Assembly (NCBI GenBank): GCA_021162505.1
Contig: JAGGYO010000124.1
Span: forward strand, 1-32,806
Direction of reading: 5' to 3'
DNA from: a bacterium
Lineage (GTDB): Bacteria > AUK180
Length of the DNA: 32,806 nt
The notes beneath the pieces are model-generated. The model did not search any database. It saw nothing but the letters and a program-made list of their open reading frames with translations, and was not told the origin of the DNA. Numbering within the stretch: position 1 is the first letter of the stretch; each line of letters opens with the position of its first letter. Positions 1 through 9,142 of this stretch are shown here, in pieces. Both the position numbers and the translations under genes were made by a program.

Positions 1-83
1 AACTATGATCCTATAAAAAAATAGAATCTTTATCTATAATACCGAAATATATGGCTTTGCTTGAAAAGAAATGAATAATAAGT

Positions 84-89
84 TATAAT
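84..89 (+). promoter_or_regulatory. candidate -10 box for the DHH operon
   Basis: TATAAT at 84-89, about 23 nt before the SD-preceded ATG at 112; no clear -35. Confidence 0.35.
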
Positions 90-111
90 GACTACTTATA
101 ATGAGGTATAT

Positions 112-1416
112 ATGAAGTATTTAGAATTCATGGAAAATCTAAAACAAGACAAGGATTTTCAAAATGTATTGCAATTTATTACGAATTTAAAAGGGAAAAA
201 GATCTATTACTTTTCCCACGATGACCCTGATGGTATTACATCAGCGGCTATTATGGCTGAACTGTTCGAATATTTAGGATATGAATATAAATTATTCTTC
301 CCATCTAATTTTGCACTGAGAAAAGAAGACATTCCCGACAATAACTATGATGCAATTCTCATAACTGACAAAGGAACCCTAAAAGAATATGATACATTTT
401 ATGATGAAAATAAACCATTTTTAACCATAGACCACCATTTTACGCCGGGTGTTCCGGAAAAAGTAATGTATTATAACCCATCTTTGAAACCAAATTCCTA
501 TTGTTCTGCATCATTTATTGTTCACAATATTGCTACCGCGCTTGGTTTTAGAAGCGACTATACGGACTTTTATGCTATGGTGGGTATGAAAGGTGACTGG
601 GTAATTGATCCTGCAATTGATATGATAGCACCCTATGTTCAATCATTTTATGATGATTTTGAATCAAAATTCCCCAACTTGGTGGAAAAAAAGAAAGGAT
701 TCGAACCAACAATGTTCGAAGCCGGCCAAAAAGAAGTATCAACACTACTTTCTGTCTATTCCCACGATCTGCACGGTATTTCCGGCGGAGCATTCCAATT
801 TTTTTATAATGATCGGGATGAAAAATTAAAAGATATCTTTCATCCTCAATTTTCCTATGAACTATTAAGGGGCATTGAGAAAAAGAGCATTGATTTGAAA
901 AGCGTAAAAGATGTCGATGAGTTACTTGCAATTCCCGGATATGAAGAGATCGCAAAGCTCATGTTAAAGTTCTACAAAGAAGATTGGGACAAGGGAATAA
1001 ATCTTTTAAATACTGCTGTTGAATTAAAAACAGTAAAAGCCACAAGGATCTTTTTATATATGGGAAAAGAGATGAACCTTATGCCCATGCTTGGTTCTGT
1101 TACTCTATTTGATCTTGCGAACGGTGAGGATGCAATCTTTATTATGGCAGCAAAGATAGATTATGGTATACATTTTTCTGTTAGATCAACCGGCGGCAAT
1201 ATCCATTCAGGAAAACTATGCGGTAATCTTGCCGAAGAGGCAAAAAATACAGTTAATGATGAAAATAAAAAATTCATATCGGGCGGTGGCCACCCTAAGG
1301 CTGCAGAATGCAACATTAAGATAAAAGATTATCCCTATGATGATGCATTAAAGATGTTCTTGAATATGTTCAATGAAATAAAAACTGATTTTGATCAGGA
1401 AAAATTTGGAGTGTAA
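112..1416 (+). CDS. DHH-family phosphoesterase (RecJ/NrnA-like; DHH + DHHA1)
   Basis: Motifs SHDDPDGITSAA, TIDHH and C-terminal GGGHPKAAE. ORF track starts at 88, but ATG at 112 has a GAGG 5 nt upstream and a TATAAT at 84-89, so 112 is preferred. Confidence 0.85.
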   Translation: MKYLEFMENLKQDKDFQNVLQFITNLKGKKIYYFSHDDPDGITSAAIMAELFEYLGYEYKLFFPSNFALRKEDIPDNNYDAILITDKGTLKEYDTFYDENKPFLTIDHHFTPGVPEKVMYYNPSLKPNSYCSASFIVHNIATALGFRSDYTDFYAMVGMKGDWVIDPAIDMIAPYVQSFYDDFESKFPNLVEKKKGFEPTMFEAGQKEVSTLLSVYSHDLHGISGGAFQFFYNDRDEKLKDIFHPQFSYELLRGIEKKSIDLKSVKDVDELLAIPGYEEIAKLMLKFYKEDWDKGINLLNTAVELKTVKATRIFLYMGKEMNLMPMLGSVTLFDLANGEDAIFIMAAKIDYGIHFSVRSTGGNIHSGKLCGNLAEEAKNTVNDENKKFISGGGHPKAAECNIKIKDYPYDDALKMFLNMFNEIKTDFDQEKFGV

Positions 1417-1417
1417 T

Positions 1418-1804
1418 ATGGCTTTTTGGGAAACAGAATTTGTAGGTCTCATGGATTTTATTGATAACCTGATAGTTAAATATAAAAACAAAGATTTTAT
1501 ATTGAGCGTTTTAAAGGAATTGAAAAGAATTAGAAATATCGTTCCGCTCAACCCCGGGATCGTTTCAATGTGTGCATACGGTATTATTAAACCGGCGGAA
1601 AAAGAAGAATTTGAGAACGGAGAATACCTGGTCATAACAAAGAACGAAGAAGAGTATTTCGGCCACACAAAAAGCGATACGGAGAATATCTATATCGAGA
1701 ACTTTACCATACCAAGAGGTGAAATTGCGAATATTTATTATATTAAAAGAGATACGGTTGAAGAATTTTGGCCCACATTGATACACGAGGTAAGAGAAAA
1801 ATGA
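1418..1804 (+). CDS. hypothetical protein (128 aa)
   Basis: ORF between DHH and Clp1-like genes; GGAG upstream of ATG 1418; stop overlaps the next start (ATGA at 1801-1804). No family recognised. Confidence 0.7.
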   Translation: MAFWETEFVGLMDFIDNLIVKYKNKDFILSVLKELKRIRNIVPLNPGIVSMCAYGIIKPAEKEEFENGEYLVITKNEEEYFGHTKSDTENIYIENFTIPRGEIANIYYIKRDTVEEFWPTLIHEVREK

Positions 1805-3036
1805 AAGCTAATAAAAACGATATTTACTTAGTTAAAGGACCTTCAACAATAATTTTAAAGAACGGTCTTTTTGAGGTTATTGGTGCAAATTATGATTCCG
1901 GAAATATTAGTATACACGAAGGAAAGCAAATTCCCATTATTGTAAAAGAAGAAGGAGAATTAGATATAAACGGTGGTTCTTATGAAAAATTGGACCATTC
2001 TACGATTCCTGAAAAATGGTACGAGATACCCAAACTTATCAAAGAAAAAAGCATTAAAAAGATCCTTATTTTAGGAGAAGTTGATACGGGAAAATCTTTT
2101 TTTACTACATTTATTGCTAATCAATTGGGTAATCTGGGAGTAAGCGTTGGCGCTATTGATACGGATACCGGTCAATCAGATATTGGAGCTCCGGGGACCA
2201 TCGGTTTCGGAATATTTAATAAACCTCATTTTAATCTTTCAGATGTTAAATTGGATAAACAGTTCTTTATAGGGAATTTATCCCCCGGCGGCGGTTTTTC
2301 TATTTTTTTAGCCGGCATTTCAAAGATTCTAAGATATGCTCTATCAAAAGTTGATTCAGTAATAGTTGATACTACCGGCTGGGTGCACGGTGATGGCGGC
2401 AGGGCTATAAAAAGATCCAAACTTGACATTGTTGATCCGGACCTTGTAATATTATTACAAAGGGGAAGAGAGCTGGAACATCTGGTCCAGCATATAGACA
2501 GATCAAAGATCATTGACCTTAAAGTATCAAAAAAAGCATCGAATACTTCACAGGAAGTAAGAAAATCACTTAGAGAAGAGATATCCAGAAGATATTTTGA
2601 GAATGGCGGACCCATTACATTTGATTTTAACAAGGTTCTATTTGACCGCGTTTATACCAAAAGCGGTGTAAAAATGGAAAACGATAATCTGGATATACTT
2701 TATTTGGAAAAATTACCTGCCTGGGAAGGGACCGTAGTTGTATTTCCAGATAATATTAATAAGAAAAGAAGAAACGAACTACTGGGAAAATTCGGCAAAT
2801 CAATATGGTATTCTCCAAAATACTTAAAAGATATATTTGTAGGACTGTCTGATGAAAATGGTTTTTGTTTGTCTGTGGGAATTATTGAAAGCATTGATTT
2901 TGTCAATGGCAAAATATCGATATACTTGAATAAAAAGGATTGTGAAAAAGATGATGTAAGATTGATCCAATTCGGCTCCATCAGATATAATAACAAAGGG
3001 GAAGAAGCCGGATTTGTCATACCCGGATCAATATAA
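1801..3036 (+). CDS. Clp1/Grc3(NOL9)-family polynucleotide 5'-kinase-like P-loop protein
   Basis: Walker A GEVDTGKSFFTTFIA, Clp1-type IDTDTGQSDIGAPGTIGFG, VDTTGWVHGDGGRAIK; N-terminal VKGPSTI as in archaeal Clp1. ATG at 1801 overlaps the upstream stop. Confidence 0.85.
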   Translation: MKANKNDIYLVKGPSTIILKNGLFEVIGANYDSGNISIHEGKQIPIIVKEEGELDINGGSYEKLDHSTIPEKWYEIPKLIKEKSIKKILILGEVDTGKSFFTTFIANQLGNLGVSVGAIDTDTGQSDIGAPGTIGFGIFNKPHFNLSDVKLDKQFFIGNLSPGGGFSIFLAGISKILRYALSKVDSVIVDTTGWVHGDGGRAIKRSKLDIVDPDLVILLQRGRELEHLVQHIDRSKIIDLKVSKKASNTSQEVRKSLREEISRRYFENGGPITFDFNKVLFDRVYTKSGVKMENDNLDILYLEKLPAWEGTVVVFPDNINKKRRNELLGKFGKSIWYSPKYLKDIFVGLSDENGFCLSVGIIESIDFVNGKISIYLNKKDCEKDDVRLIQFGSIRYNNKGEEAGFVIPGSI

Positions 3037-3099
3037 AGAAGAATTAAATACCGACCTTTTTTAACCACGAATTATGCGAATTAAACGAAATAAAAAGCC

Positions 3100-3130
3100 G
3101 GTTCAAGGGTTCAAAGGTTCCAGGTTCAAA
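3100..3130. repeat. GGTTCAAA-type 8-bp degenerate intergenic repeat
   Basis: ggttcaagggttcaaaggttccaggttcaaa; same words recur at 32567-32607. Confidence 0.7.
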
Positions 3131-3210
3131 GTGAAAACAAAAAAATATAAAATAGAATAACCACGGAGCACGGGAGCAAAAGAATGTCAAATTCATTTAA
3201 ACTTTCAGTT

Positions 3211-3233
3211 ATGAAATAATATTTCATTTTTTT
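3211..3233 (+). terminator. possible rho-independent terminator of the DHH-Clp1 operon
   Basis: ATGAAAT-aat-ATTTCAT followed by a T-run (3227-3233); the stem is AT-rich, hence weak. Confidence 0.4.
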
Positions 3234-3274
3234 AAAACTTTCTCATTTGACTTAGTACTAAGTACGGTCCTTTT

Positions 3275-4210
3275 CTACTTTTTCGGAGTATAGAACACCA
3301 CATTAGTATCAAGATCTATTCTATTTTTTAATGATGTATCGCTTTTTATATAGGAATTAAGTAATTTTAATTTTATCCTATCAATACTATTATTATTTAT
3401 ATCAAGATATACATTTTCACCGGTAATTTTGCCGCCTTGAAAAGTAGAATTGAAAACAACAATACGGCTATTATTCACCTCTAATGAGAGTTTTTCCGAG
3501 ACCAAATTATTTATATTGAGAAAGCCGCTAAGGAATTTGAAATCCAGATCAGAGAAATTACAATCATTTATTTTCACATAAAGACCATTCCCGTTTCCAC
3601 CTAAATTATCAATGGAACATTTTTTAAAAAACAGGTGAGTATTACCCAAATTGCCCGTCATACTCTGTATATCACAATTATTGTATTCAAGGGAAGAATT
3701 TTCTGAACTCAGGGTAAAATTAACTATGCTTTTAAGGTCTTTCATGTTTACAAAAATATCATTGCATTGAAAAAGAATATTTCCTCCATTCAGTCCCGTT
3801 AGTGTTATTTTACTCTTATTTGAATAAATATTGATATTAATATTATTGCCGATATTTCCCGAGATCTCTTCTATTATACCGTCTTTTTTTAATAAGACAT
3901 TCAATACACTATCCTTTTTTTCAAAAGAGAAAGAAGCCTCCTTTTTATTCCAATAAATAATTTGAATTTCTTTCGCCTCTGTTTCGGAATGCCTTAAATT
4001 TATGGTCGTTAAGGTTGAATTAATGTTGATTTCTGTAATATTTTCGAGATCAACGATTTCTACACTTCTTTCTTTCATTAAGGTTCCTTTATTGTATAGA
4101 AAGGCGTGATCTTTATAACCGATCCCTCGGCTCCTTAAAAAGAAAATAGCTGTAAATGCCAGTAGAGCAATAATAACAGCGATAATAAAAATAGTTAAAA
4201 ACTTCTTCAT
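3275..4210 (-). CDS. membrane-anchored beta-rich (beta-helix/adhesin-like) protein of unknown function
   Basis: Single N-terminal TM segment followed by repetitive N-rich short beta-strand pattern; overlaps kdsD (4207-4210). Confidence 0.6.
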   Translation of the reverse strand: MKKFLTIFIIAVIIALLAFTAIFFLRSRGIGYKDHAFLYNKGTLMKERSVEIVDLENITEININSTLTTINLRHSETEAKEIQIIYWNKKEASFSFEKKDSVLNVLLKKDGIIEEISGNIGNNININIYSNKSKITLTGLNGGNILFQCNDIFVNMKDLKSIVNFTLSSENSSLEYNNCDIQSMTGNLGNTHLFFKKCSIDNLGGNGNGLYVKINDCNFSDLDFKFLSGFLNINNLVSEKLSLEVNNSRIVVFNSTFQGGKITGENVYLDINNNSIDRIKLKLLNSYIKSDTSLKNRIDLDTNVVFYTPKK

Positions 4211-5166
4211 AAATTTCCTCCAAGGATGTCGTGTAAATGTAGAATGCCCACGACCATATTATTTTTTAGAACGGGTAATGCAGTGATCTTTTTTTCTTCC
4301 ATAATATCCAGTGCTTCTTTTGCAATGGACATGCTTTGAACAAATAAAGGTTTTTTGGTCATGATCTCCTCTGTTTGCAGATCGAATGCCTGTTTACCAT
4401 ATTTCTCGAATGTTCTTCTTAGATCACCGTCAGTAATTACACCCAATAATTCTTTTTTATTGTTTATGACGATCCCGGCTCCCAACCTATGGGAAGACAC
4501 GGTATATAAAATATCCTTCATTTGACTTTTTAGGAAAAGAAACGGGATATCCTTATCTTTGTGCATTATATTTTCTATCTTTTTGTTCAGGAGTACTCCC
4601 AAAATCCCTCCCGGGTGTAATTTTGCAAAATCCTCAGGTTGAAAATCTCTTAATTTAGCACATGTTAATGCTAATCCATCCCCAATTGCCAATGTTAAAG
4701 TAGAGGAAATAGAAGGAATAAAAGGATAAATAGATACTTCCTTTTTAACAGGCAGTAAAATTGGAATATCTGCTCGTCTATATAGATTGGAATCAGAATT
4801 TCCGGTTATTCCAATAATAGGGACAGCAAGCGTATTGCAACGATCATATAAGAATTCAAACTCTTTTTGGTTGCCTCCAAAAGAGAGAACGATCAAAAGA
4901 TCCTTTTTATTTAAAACCCCAATATCGCCATGGGCTGCATCTGCGGGATGTAATGATATTGCTGTTCGGCCGGTTGATGTAAAGGTAGACGCGATCTTTA
5001 ATCCGATTATTCCCGATTTACCCACACCACTTATAATAATTTTGCCCCTTGACTTAACAATTTCATCAATTGCTTTTTCAATATTATTGTCAATATTTTT
5101 AATGGCGCCAAGTAATGCTTTTCCCTCCTCTTCAATAATACTGTAAAATATTTTTAATTTATCCAT
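4207..5166 (-). CDS. kdsD: arabinose-5-phosphate isomerase, KpsF/GutQ family (SIS + CBS pair)
   Basis: SIS motif ISGVGKSGIIGLKIASTFTSTGRTAISLHPADAAHGDIG; C-terminal tandem CBS domains. Confidence 0.9.
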   Translation of the reverse strand: MDKLKIFYSIIEEEGKALLGAIKNIDNNIEKAIDEIVKSRGKIIISGVGKSGIIGLKIASTFTSTGRTAISLHPADAAHGDIGVLNKKDLLIVLSFGGNQKEFEFLYDRCNTLAVPIIGITGNSDSNLYRRADIPILLPVKKEVSIYPFIPSISSTLTLAIGDGLALTCAKLRDFQPEDFAKLHPGGILGVLLNKKIENIMHKDKDIPFLFLKSQMKDILYTVSSHRLGAGIVINNKKELLGVITDGDLRRTFEKYGKQAFDLQTEEIMTKKPLFVQSMSIAKEALDIMEEKKITALPVLKNNMVVGILHLHDILGGNL

Positions 5167-5168
5167 AT

Positions 5169-6026
5169 CTATAACCCCGGTGTTAATATTGAAATATTTT
5201 TATAAAGAACACTCATTTCTAAAAAATTTGAAAAACCCAATTCTCCATCTCTTTCGTAATAAAATCCGCCATCTTTTTCTATTTTTATTTTTTTTACATG
5301 ATATAAAAAGCAATTGGGATGCCCGATATGGGTTCCCCTGTAAACACGAGGAAATAATGTAAACAATTGAAATTTTGATAATTTCTTTATAATAATGATA
5401 TCCAATAACCCGTCATCGATCTTCGCCATGGGAGCTATCTTCATATTCCTTCCAAAATAATTACCGTTTGCGACAACTATTACATTAACATCTTTCATAA
5501 AATATTCTTTACCGTCCAGAGTAATATTATAATCTTTTGTTTTATGTCTAATAAGAGCCCTATAAAAACCGGTAAAATAACTTCTTGTACCTTGAAGCAT
5601 CTGAACTACTTCACTGTCAATGCCCGTACCAACAATATTTGTTGCTATTTTGCCACCGTTAAGAGAAATAATATCAATTTTTTTAGGCCTATAATCAGAA
5701 ATATTTTTAAGCGTTTCCAAAGGATTTCCATTAAGACCCAAACTTCTCGCAAAATCATTGCCAGATCCCATTGGAACGAGCCCAAGATCTACTTTTTCAC
5801 CCGCAACACCATGAACAACCTCATTGAATGTTCCGTCCCCTCCAACAGATACAATAGTTTTAAAGCCATTTTTAACGGCTTTATATGCAATTTCCGAGGC
5901 ATGTAAGGGTCCATCTGTTAATTCTACATAGGCATTTTTTAAAAATCTCTTTATATATTTTCTAAAGATGTCCAATCTTCCTCTTTTTTTAAGTTGTCCT
6001 GAAAAAGGATTAATTATTAATTTCAT
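5169..6026 (-). CDS. diacylglycerol/sphingosine-kinase-like lipid kinase (YegS/DagK family)
   Basis: IINPFSG, VGGDGTFNEVVHG, PMGSGNDFARSLG motifs. Confidence 0.9.
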   Translation of the reverse strand: MKLIINPFSGQLKKRGRLDIFRKYIKRFLKNAYVELTDGPLHASEIAYKAVKNGFKTIVSVGGDGTFNEVVHGVAGEKVDLGLVPMGSGNDFARSLGLNGNPLETLKNISDYRPKKIDIISLNGGKIATNIVGTGIDSEVVQMLQGTRSYFTGFYRALIRHKTKDYNITLDGKEYFMKDVNVIVVANGNYFGRNMKIAPMAKIDDGLLDIIIIKKLSKFQLFTLFPRVYRGTHIGHPNCFLYHVKKIKIEKDGGFYYERDGELGFSNFLEMSVLYKNISILTPGL

Positions 6027-6882
6027 TTTTTAAAAACTCCGGGATCTCCTGCGGTAAATTTGCCACCTTTATGCCGAGATTTTCTAAAAATTCTGTTTTT
6101 GATTGTGCTGTCTCGCCTTTACCGGAAATTATTGCTCCGGCATGCCCCATCTTTTTCCCTTTGGGTGCGGTTTTACCTGCAATAAAAGCCACCACTGGTT
6201 TCCCCAGCTCATTTTTGATATATTCTCCGGCCACCAATTCATCATTTCCGCCTATTTCACCGATAAGAACAACGCCCTGTGTTTCGTTATCTTCTTTAAA
6301 TAATCTTAATAATTCAATGAACCTGCTTCCTATAATGGGGTCTCCGCCAATGCCGATGACCGTGCTTTGCCCGAATCCTCCATTGGTCAAACTATAAACC
6401 ACTTCATAGGTCAGCGTTCCGCTTCTTGATATGACACCGATATTTCCTTTTTTAAATATGGAACCCGGCAAAATTCCCATTTTGGCTTCTCCGGGGGTAA
6501 TGAGGCCTGGACAATTGGGACCTATGATATTAATATCTTTACCCTTTGTATAATTTTTTATTTTCATCATTTCGAGTGCCGGCAATCCTTCGGTTATAAT
6601 AACGATGAGTTTTACCTCTTCCTCAATTGCCTCCCAAACAGCATCAACAGCAAATTTTGGCGGAACAAAAATAATAGTGGCATCAACGAGCAGTTCTTTT
6701 TTGGCATTATGGACAGAATTAAATACCGGTTTACCTTCAACGCTCAGCCCGCCCTTTCCCGGTGTTATCCCACCGACGATATTTGTACCATAGTCAAGCA
6801 TTGATCTTGTGTGAAAAGACCCATCCCTTCCGGTAATACCCTGAACAATAACATTTGTATTTTTATGTAATAAAATAGCCAT
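6010..6882 (-). CDS. sucD: succinate-CoA ligase subunit alpha
   Basis: VQGITGRDGSFHTRSMLDYGTNIVGGITPGKGG; IIGPNCPGLITPGEAKMG; GHAGAIISG. Confidence 0.95.
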   Translation of the reverse strand: MAILLHKNTNVIVQGITGRDGSFHTRSMLDYGTNIVGGITPGKGGLSVEGKPVFNSVHNAKKELLVDATIIFVPPKFAVDAVWEAIEEEVKLIVIITEGLPALEMMKIKNYTKGKDINIIGPNCPGLITPGEAKMGILPGSIFKKGNIGVISRSGTLTYEVVYSLTNGGFGQSTVIGIGGDPIIGSRFIELLRLFKEDNETQGVVLIGEIGGNDELVAGEYIKNELGKPVVAFIAGKTAPKGKKMGHAGAIISGKGETAQSKTEFLENLGIKVANLPQEIPEFLKNEINN

Positions 6883-6883
6883 A

Positions 6884-8020
6884 CTATTCTCCTACCATTG
6901 AAACTGCTTTCTTGACAGCGTCCTGCATTGATGTTGTGCTATCCAAACCCAAAGAATCAATTATCCTAACCCCCTCTTTTTCATTGGTCCCCGTTAGTCG
7001 AATGATAATGGGAAGAGATATATCCAATTTTTCCAACGCCATCTTGATCCCATTGGCAATATCATCGCAACGGGTGATCCCCCCGAAGATATTGAACAGA
7101 ATCACCTTCACATTGGGATCTTTTGTAATGATCTTCAAGGCGCTTATTACTTTATTTGGATTTGAAGATCCTCCTACATCAAGGAAATTCGCCGGTTCTC
7201 CACCAAAGAACTTGATCATATCCATTGTTGCCATTGCCAATCCCGCACCATTTACGATACAACCGATATTGCCGTCCAGTTGAACGAAACTTAATCCAGA
7301 GGATTTGGCGTTGACCTCGTCTTCTGTCATGTCATCATAATTTTTGATATGATCCATATCTTTTAAAAATGGAACCGCATTATCATCAATTACTACCTTG
7401 GAATCCAAGGCGATCAATCTGTTTCCCGAAACGATAACAAGAGGATTTATCTCAATTAAACCCAAAGAAAGCTCATTGAACATTTTATACATATTGTTAA
7501 GAACATGGATAAATTGATATTTTAATGTTTTATCCCGGATACCCAGATGTTCAAAGAATCTCATATAGTGAAATGATCTCAACCCCACCAGGGGGTCGAT
7601 ATTTAATTTTAGTATGGCGTCGGGATTATTCTTTGCTACATTTTCAATCTCTACCCCGCCCTCCGAAGAGGTTATTAATGTTATTTTCTCATTATTTCGA
7701 TTCATCATAAAAGAGAGATAGATCTCTTTCTCAATATTCATGCCTTCTTCGATGAGGACCTTATTTACTGTGTAACCCTTGATATTCAAGCCAAAGATGG
7801 AGTTCAATACCGGTTCCACATCCTCCATTGTCTTAACAAGCTTTACTCCCCCCGCTTTACCTCGTCCGCCTATCAGGACCTGTGCCTTAACTACCACAGG
7901 CAGTATAGAACCCTTAATGATCCCCCTTGCCTCGTCAATTGTTAATGCCACCTTTCCTTTGGGAATGGGTATCTGATATTTGGCAAACAAATTCTTTCCC
8001 TGAAACTCATATAACTTCAT
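6884..8020 (-). CDS. sucC: succinate-CoA ligase subunit beta
   Basis: MKLYEFQGKNLFAKYQIPIPKG; VVKAQVLIGGRGKAGGVK; NFLDVGGSSNPNKV; FNIFGGITRCDDIANG. Confidence 0.95.
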   Translation of the reverse strand: MKLYEFQGKNLFAKYQIPIPKGKVALTIDEARGIIKGSILPVVVKAQVLIGGRGKAGGVKLVKTMEDVEPVLNSIFGLNIKGYTVNKVLIEEGMNIEKEIYLSFMMNRNNEKITLITSSEGGVEIENVAKNNPDAILKLNIDPLVGLRSFHYMRFFEHLGIRDKTLKYQFIHVLNNMYKMFNELSLGLIEINPLVIVSGNRLIALDSKVVIDDNAVPFLKDMDHIKNYDDMTEDEVNAKSSGLSFVQLDGNIGCIVNGAGLAMATMDMIKFFGGEPANFLDVGGSSNPNKVISALKIITKDPNVKVILFNIFGGITRCDDIANGIKMALEKLDISLPIIIRLTGTNEKEGVRIIDSLGLDSTTSMQDAVKKAVSMVGE

Positions 8021-8023
8021 ATT

Positions 8024-8674
8024 TTACCTCACATGGTCCAAAACAAACACATTTTTATTAAAATCCGCAAGTCCACCCTTCTCGATATTCAAGGTATGGA
8101 CCTTACTGTAGTCGCCGAACAAAGATAAAAAATTATTAACAGTATCAATATCAAAACCAAGTTTTTCCGTTTTATAATGCATGGGGATCACTATTTTGGG
8201 TCCAATTAACCGGATTATTTCAAATGCTTCTTTATGATCAATGGTAAATGTCCCGCCAATAGGGATTAGAACAATATCCGCATCTTTAATATTTTGCATA
8301 ATATTTTCATTTGGAATTACCCCTTGGTCGCCAAAATGTATGATCTTTATGCCCGAAGGCGATATAATTTTTGCAATGAGGTTTTCTCCCCTTAATGCTC
8401 CCTTTTTATCATCATGAAAAGATGCCATCATCTCAATATGAAAACCCTCTCTTTCAAAAACACCTTTTTTATCAATGATCACGGGGTTTCCCTTAATGGT
8501 GTTTATGCCATAATGATCCTCGTGTTTATGAGAAGCGGTAACAATGTCCGCGCTTTCATCAATGGGAGAATAGCCCACCGCACCACCGAAAGACCCATGA
8601 ATATAGGGGTCAGTAATAAGTTTTTTATTATCAATTACAGCAAAGGACGAATGTCCGTACCAAATTATTTCCAC
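8024..8674 (-). CDS. metallo-beta-lactamase-fold hydrolase (UPF0173-like)
   Basis: WYGHSSFAV, TASHKHEDHYG, HFGDQGV, PIGGTFTID, PMHYKTE. Confidence 0.85.
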   Translation of the reverse strand: MEIIWYGHSSFAVIDNKKLITDPYIHGSFGGAVGYSPIDESADIVTASHKHEDHYGINTIKGNPVIIDKKGVFEREGFHIEMMASFHDDKKGALRGENLIAKIISPSGIKIIHFGDQGVIPNENIMQNIKDADIVLIPIGGTFTIDHKEAFEIIRLIGPKIVIPMHYKTEKLGFDIDTVNNFLSLFGDYSKVHTLNIEKGGLADFNKNVFVLDHVR

Positions 8675-8686
8675 CTTATCCTCCCA

Positions 8687-9142
8687 TTATCCATTTTTTC
8701 TATCCCAATCATAGGGGATCTTTTCAGTATTCCACGGTAAACGATATTCGTCGGGATCGTTACTGTTATAAGGCATGGTTATGATATTTACCACAATGGC
8801 TTCTTCTTCTGAAATACATTTGAATCCATGATAAACATGTTTTGGTATTTTGATTATCATAGGATTGAAATCTCCAACGAAAAACTCATTGATCTCGCCT
8901 CTTGTTGACGAACCTTCTCTGTCATCAAAAAGCACGATCTTCATCATTCCCTTAGCAACAGCCATATGATCATCCTGAATATTATGATAATGCCATGCTT
9001 TTACAACGCTTGGATAAGCAGTGGTAATATAGACCTGACCGAATTTCGAATACATATCATCATCAGAACGCAACAATTCCATTAACCGACCCCGTTCGTC
9101 GGTATTCCATTTTATTTTTTTGATCTCAACACCTTTAATCAT
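8687..9142 (-). CDS. dTDP-4-dehydrorhamnose 3,5-epimerase-like cupin
   Basis: DERGRLMELLRSDD, KAWHYHNIQDDHMAVAKGMMKIVLFDDR, IPKHVYHGFKC; adjacent to the rmlA-like gene. Confidence 0.85.
   Translation of the reverse strand: MIKGVEIKKIKWNTDERGRLMELLRSDDDMYSKFGQVYITTAYPSVVKAWHYHNIQDDHMAVAKGMMKIVLFDDREGSSTRGEINEFFVGDFNPMIIKIPKHVYHGFKCISEEEAIVVNIITMPYNSNDPDEYRLPWNTEKIPYDWDRKNG

Noticed and set aside
575-955. Antisense ORF (126 aa) within the DHH gene
   Set aside because: Opposite a strongly conserved coding frame and no recognisable family; the same applies to the other antisense ORFs such as 2226-2633, 2700-3068, 6071-6397, 9391-9705 and 26693-27253.
3100-3130. tRNA fragment (GGTTCAA resembles the T-loop)
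   Set aside because: No acceptor, D or anticodon arms; the word is repeated every 8 bp, so it is a short-period repeat.
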